64,000 nt of DNA, from assembly GCA_963723495.1 (NCBI GenBank), contig CAVRQR010000015.1, forward strand, positions 434,001 to 498,000, written 5' to 3'. The stretch is from Gp6-AA40 sp963723495. Lineage in GTDB: Bacteria > Acidobacteriota > Vicinamibacteria > Vicinamibacterales > UBA2999. The position numbers and the translations under genes were made by a program. Below the pieces are notes generated by a model. That model searched no databases. It was not told the origin of the DNA and was given only the letters and a program-made list of their open reading frames with translations. Below, one piece after another: positions 60,367-64,000 of this stretch. Numbering within the stretch: the first letter of the stretch is position 1; each line of letters starts with the position of its first letter.

Positions 60367-61253
60367 CCCGCTGTATACCCGTCTCGCGCGCGGACGCGAA
60401 GATCCGAACGCCCTTTGACCTTGACCCGAATCGACCGCCACTCACGAGCACCCGGCCGGGCCGGCTTCATCGGGGCGTAACCGAGTAGATATTGATATCG
60501 CAATTCACGCGCAATTGTCGTGAAGGTTTCGTCGAGGGCGCGGGCATCACGAATCAGAAACGATCGCCCACCACTCACCACGGCCAATTCCGCGGCCAAT
60601 GGTGGCCGATTTCGTCCGATTGTAATGGGATAGATGAGCGCCTGACTCTGGCGCGCCCGCTCCACCACGCGTGAGGCAGACGCGGTGCTGTATCGATCGA
60701 CACCGTCGGAGAAGAGAACAACAGCCCGCCTACCGGACTCCCCTTCCAGGCGATCGAGCGTCGCGATAATCGCGTCGTGCAGCGCCGTCGTGCTCCACGG
60801 ATCCAGCGTCTCGATTGCACGCTGCTGTTGAGCGTGATCGCTGGACAGCGGCGCAATGACTTCGGCGTCGCTGCCGATGGCGACCGCCATCGATCGATCC
60901 GTCGGCCGCAACTGTTTCAGGAATGCTTGTGACGATGCCTTCGCCAGCCGAAGGGGCTCGCCCGCCATGCTCCAACTCCGATCGATGCCCAGGACCACCG
61001 TGAGCGGGAACTCGCCGGACGCGAACGCCGCAATCTCTTGTGGGGCCTCATCCTCCTGGATCTCGAAATCTTCCTGTTTCAGCCCGGTGACGAGTCCACC
61101 GTCTGGGTCGGTCACGGTGGCGTACACTTCAACCAGCTGAACTCCGGTCGAAAACTGCGCAACTGGCGCCTGAAAGGCCGGAACCGGGGTGCCGGCCGCC
61201 AGCCAGACGGTCAGCAGCATCGCCACACCAGCGTGGTACAATCTGCGCGACAA
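60363..61253 (-). CDS. Secreted VWFA-related domain protein
   Basis: After a signal-like segment (VAMLLTVWLAAGTPVPAFQA) the N-terminal region LVEVYATVTDPDGGLVTGLK leads into a von Willebrand A domain with the MIDAS motif VVLGIDRSWSMAG, then VVLFSDGVDRYSTAS and the acidobacterial C-terminus LRYQYLLGYAPMKPARPGAR. The start is uncertain (TTG at 61253, GTG 61226 or ATG 61220). The family is exported and probably mediates metal-dependent protein contacts. It diverges from tatA. Confidence 0.82.
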   Translation of the reverse strand: MSRRLYHAGVAMLLTVWLAAGTPVPAFQAPVAQFSTGVQLVEVYATVTDPDGGLVTGLKQEDFEIQEDEAPQEIAAFASGEFPLTVVLGIDRSWSMAGEPLRLAKASSQAFLKQLRPTDRSMAVAIGSDAEVIAPLSSDHAQQQRAIETLDPWSTTALHDAIIATLDRLEGESGRRAVVLFSDGVDRYSTASASRVVERARQSQALIYPITIGRNRPPLAAELAVVSGGRSFLIRDARALDETFTTIARELRYQYLLGYAPMKPARPGAREWRSIRVKVKGRSDLRVRARDGYTAG

Positions 61254-61289
61254 GCGATTTGACGCCGGTGTCCGTGCCGGGGTCGAAGT

Positions 61290-61315
61290 TAGAAGCCTGT
61301 CCGTAGAGGTTTCTA
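61290..61315. promoter_or_regulatory. Hairpin in the tatA upstream region
   Basis: TAGAAGCC and GGTTTCTA form an 8-bp stem with one G:T pair and a 10-base loop, 26 bases before the tatA start. It could be an operator or a leader hairpin. Confidence 0.35.
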
Positions 61316-61341
61316 CCGTAAATCCGCGCGGGAAGGAGCTT

Positions 61342-61503
61342 ATGGGCAATCTGGGCATCCCGGAACTTCTGATCATCCTCTGTATCATCATCCTGGTCTT
61401 CGGCGCCAATCGGCTGCCTGAGATCGGCCGTGGGATTGGCAGAGGTATCAAGAACTTCAAGGAAGCGACAAAGGGCGGCCCCGAAGAAGCCGAGAAGTCC
61501 TAG
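61342..61503 (+). CDS. tatA: Sec-independent translocase protein TatA/E
   Basis: The 53-residue protein has one membrane helix (LGIPELLIILCIIILVFGAN), the hinge LPEIGRGIGRGIKNFKEATK and a short acidic tail. It forms the pore for folded twin-arginine substrates. GGAAGGAG precedes the ATG closely. It is shorter than many TatA proteins and stands alone, without tatB or tatC. It converges on rnr with overlapping ends (61500-61503). Confidence 0.92.
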   Translation: MGNLGIPELLIILCIIILVFGANRLPEIGRGIGRGIKNFKEATKGGPEEAEKS

Positions 61504-63756
61504 CGACGACGGCGTGCCTTCCCGAGGCGCTCGCGCTTCCCGGGCCGCTGCGACCGTCGACGCTCGTTCTTCGGCTTGACCCGGCTCCGCACTTGACGCG
61601 ATCCAGTTTCATCGCGCCGCACGCGCTCCAGGATCTCGACCAGCCCGAGGTCGACCTGGCGGCGTTCCATGTCTACTCGCACGACCTGTACTTCCACACG
61701 ATCGCCTAGCCGGTAGCTCTTCTTCGTGTGCTCACCGCGGAGCACGTGTTCCTGCTCCACGAACCGGTAGTAATCGTCGGCCATGCTCGACACATGGACG
61801 AGCCCCTCGACGTAATGCTCGACCAGCTCCACGAAGAGACCGAACGGCGCAACGCCGGTTACGTAAGCCGCTGTACTCATCGCCGACCTTGTTGGCCATG
61901 AAGCGGACCTTCTTCCACTGCAACTGCTCGCGCTCCGCTTCGTCGGCTCGCCGCTCCATCTCTGACGAATGCCGCGCCGTCTCGGGCAGCTCCTCCTCGA
62001 GCTCTTCCCGTCGGATCTGCGCAATCGGCCCCTGACGCGATTCGCGCAGCATGCGGTGCACGACGAGATCGGGATAGCGGCGGATTGGGGACGTGAAGTG
62101 GGTGTAGTGCTCGACCGCCAGCCCGAAATGCCCGAGACTCGTCGCGTCGTATCGCGCCTTCTGCATCGTCCTCAACATCAGAGCCGCGATCGGACGCTCC
62201 TCTGGCGTCCCGCGCATGCGATCGATCAGCTTCTGAAAGTGCTTCGGCGTCAGCGCCCGCCCGCGCGCGGCAAGGCTGTAGCCGAGCGTGGTAATGAACG
62301 CCTCGAACTCCTCGACTTTCTTGGCGTCGGGCGCCTCGTGCACTCGATGCAGCGCCGGCACGCCGTTCCCCTCGAGATGGGCCGCTACCGTCTCGTTCGC
62401 GAGCAGCATGAACTCTTCGATGATGCGATGCGCGACGTTGCGCTCACTCGCCACGATCGCCTCGATCTCGCCGATCTCCGACAGGATGACCACCGCCTCC
62501 GGCAGGTCGAAGTCAATCGAGCCGCGCCGCCGGCGTCGCCGATTCAGGATGTCGAACAGCTCCCGCATCAGCTCGAACATCGGCACGAGCGGCTGATACT
62601 CGAACATCATCTCGGGATCGCGATCGGTCAGGATGGCGTTGACCGCCGTGTACGTCATGCGCGCGTTGCTGTTGATCACGCCGTCGTGAATCTCGTAGCG
62701 CACGACGGCGCCGCGTTGATCCACCTCCATCAGGCACGACTGCACGAGGCGATCGACGTGCGGGTTCAGGCTGCACAGGCCGGTGGCCAGTTCCGACGGG
62801 AACATGTGCACCGCGCGCTCGGTGAAGTACACGGATGTACCTCGGTCGTACGCCTCCTCGTCGAGCGCGCTCCCCTCTGTCACGTAATGCGAGACGTCAG
62901 CGATGTGAACGCCGAGCCAGAAGTGGCCGTTCGACAGCCGCTCGATGGTGATCGCATCGTCGAAATCGCGCGCGTGCTCCCCGTCGATCGTGACCGTCGT
63001 GACGCCGCGAAAGTCGGTGCGACCCTTGATGTCACGCTCCTTCACGATGGAGCCGAGCCGCGTCGCCTCGGCCACAGCCTCTTCCGAGTGTGCGTCGGGG
63101 ATGCCGAACTTGCGAATGATGATCTTCGTGTCCACGCCAGGCTCGTCGATACGGCCCAGCACTTCGATAACGCGGCCGACGGGTCCGCGCGTTGCGGTCG
63201 GCCAGCGCGTGATCTCGACCACGACCATCTCGCCGCGCTCGGCTGACGAAGACTGCCCGGTCGGGACGTGCACATCGGTCAACACACGGCGATCGAAGGG
63301 GACGAGGTAACCAAGCCCGGCATCATCGACTTCAAAGCGGCCGACGATCGTGGCCTGGCTTCGCTCCAGGATTCGAATGATGCGACCCTCGGCGCCGCGC
63401 TCCGTGTGACGCTCCACGCGAGCGACGACACGATCGCCGTGCATCGCCTCGGAGAGATTGGCCGCGGCAATGTAAATGTCGGTTCGGCCTTCGCCGGCCT
63501 CGGGTTGCTCGGGAACGACAAACCCGAATCCGCCAGGGTTTGTGGACAGACGGCCCACGACGAGATCCATCTTCTCGGGCAACCCGTAGCGGTTGCCGCG
63601 AACCTGCAGCAGTTCGCCCGCGTTGACGAGTGCTTTCAATCGCCGTCTGAAACTGACGCGCTCGTCGCGCGGAATGCGCAGCATCCGCATCAGATCCCGC
63701 GCGGTGGCGGGATGATGCACGTGCTGCCGGATTTGAACTAAAAGGTCTTCAGCCAC
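61500..63756 (-). CDS. rnr: Ribonuclease R (one frameshift)
   Basis: The 3'-5' exoribonuclease has an N-terminal winged helix, cold-shock domains (GFVVPEQPEAGEGRTDIYIA), and the RNB domain with the acidic site VTIDGEHARDFDDAITIERL and WLGVHIADVSHYV. It continues to HYTHFTSPIRRYPDLVVHRM. The S1 domain (GVAPFGLFVELVEHYVEGLV) and basic tail are in another frame; an extra base in the AA at 61865-61866 breaks DEYSG-YVTGVAPFG. Intact length would be about 750 residues. Confidence 0.94.
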
Positions 63757-63767
63757 GAATAACGAAA

Positions 63768-64000
63768 CTACTTTCCAATGAGAATGACTTGTAAATCCCC
63801 GACGTTGGTGTTCGTCGGACCGGTGCGGATCAAATCTCCGAGCCGGTCGAAGAACTCGTATGCGTTGTTGTCGTCGAGATAGGTTTGTGCCTGCGGCAAC
63901 CCTGTCGCGGCAGCGCGAGGGAGCGTCGTCGGGTCCACGAGAGCGCCGGCCGCGTCAGTCGGACCGTCGATGCCATCGGTGCCGATGCTGGCGGCCACGA
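63768..64000 (-). CDS. Glycerate 2-kinase (MOFRL family), C-terminal fragment
   Basis: Only the last 77 residues are in the window: SIGTDGIDGPTDAAGALVDP, then YEFFDRLGDLIRTGPTNTNV and GDLQVILIGK. These are the conserved end of MOFRL-type glycerate 2-kinase / hydroxypyruvate reductase, which phosphorylates glycerate. It lies 11 bp upstream of rnr. The rest is beyond the edge. Confidence 0.88.
   Translation of the reverse strand, partial: VAASIGTDGIDGPTDAAGALVDPTTLPRAAATGLPQAQTYLDDNNAYEFFDRLGDLIRTGPTNTNVGDLQVILIGK

Noticed and set aside
61969..63246. 425-codon frame on the plus strand
   Set aside because: Antisense shadow of RNase R, whose catalytic motifs lie on the other strand.

Overview
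The window is GC-rich DNA carrying a bacterial housekeeping core mixed with signalling and surface genes. The gene complement points to Acidobacteriota, most likely the Vicinamibacteria side of the phylum. The evidence is an Oar-type TonB receptor with a carboxypeptidase-regulatory-like N-terminus, a large MacB/FtsX-type orphan permease, a VWFA-related secreted protein, BlaI/M56 pairs, HEAT- and TPR-rich secreted proteins, and families of very short intergenic word repeats. This placement is inference from gene content; there is no rRNA or tRNA here to test it.

Layout. 1-5322 (minus) is the classic rnhB-rplS-trmD-rimM-khpA-rpsP-ffh translation/secretion cluster, with a TPR gene running off the left edge. 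An orphan adenine-type DNA methyltransferase (5327-6826) sits 4 bp upstream of ffh. 6852-8088 holds a secreted protein and a 2Fe-2S ferredoxin. 8123-9946 is an ECF sigma / putative anti-sigma / secreted protein set. 10187-14027 is the riboflavin operon (ribD, ribE, ribBA) behind ftsY. 14146-18101 is a lipid and housekeeping run (gpsA, plsY, thpR, cinA, pgpA), followed by RDD and TPR genes. 19959-25303 (plus) is an aminotransferase followed by a 1378-residue FAD/Fe-S oxidoreductase continuous with a permease. 25394-39992 is an accessory stretch: secreted lipoproteins, a TonB receptor, a BlaI / M56-HEAT / HEAT-protein signalling set, a broken ABC permease and a cyclase-like hydrolase. 40027-46471 holds a D-threonine-aldolase-like enzyme, an NtrX/NtrY-like pair, nrdR and a flippase-like membrane protein. 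46600-49911 is purC, with a Fis-type tail, and groES-groEL under a CIRCE-like operator. 50100-58767 is a dense two-component region with two hybrid kinases, a response regulator and an NMT1-type lipoprotein. 58821-64000 holds TonB, a VWA protein, tatA, RNase R and the end of a glycerate 2-kinase.

The most interesting locus is 32.4-36.2 kb. A BlaI-type repressor is coupled to an M56 (BlaR1-like) zinc peptidase whose usual beta-lactam sensor is replaced by seven HEAT repeats, and exported HEAT-repeat proteins follow at once. Other notable points are two unusual in-frame fusions (oxidoreductase-permease, PurC-Fis), a lipoprotein/sensor-kinase pair without transport genes, and intergenic long hairpins built from short repeated words.

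Caution. Many genes, including essential ones (ffh, gpsA, ribD, ribE, rnr), carry one or more single-base frameshifts, often at an extra base in a short homopolymer. This looks like residual indel error in the assembly rather than gene death. Frameshifted genes are therefore annotated over their full apparent extent, and both fusions and broken genes should be read with this in mind. No stretch over 300 bases lacks a gene or a described repeat. I see no IS element, CRISPR array, rRNA or tRNA.
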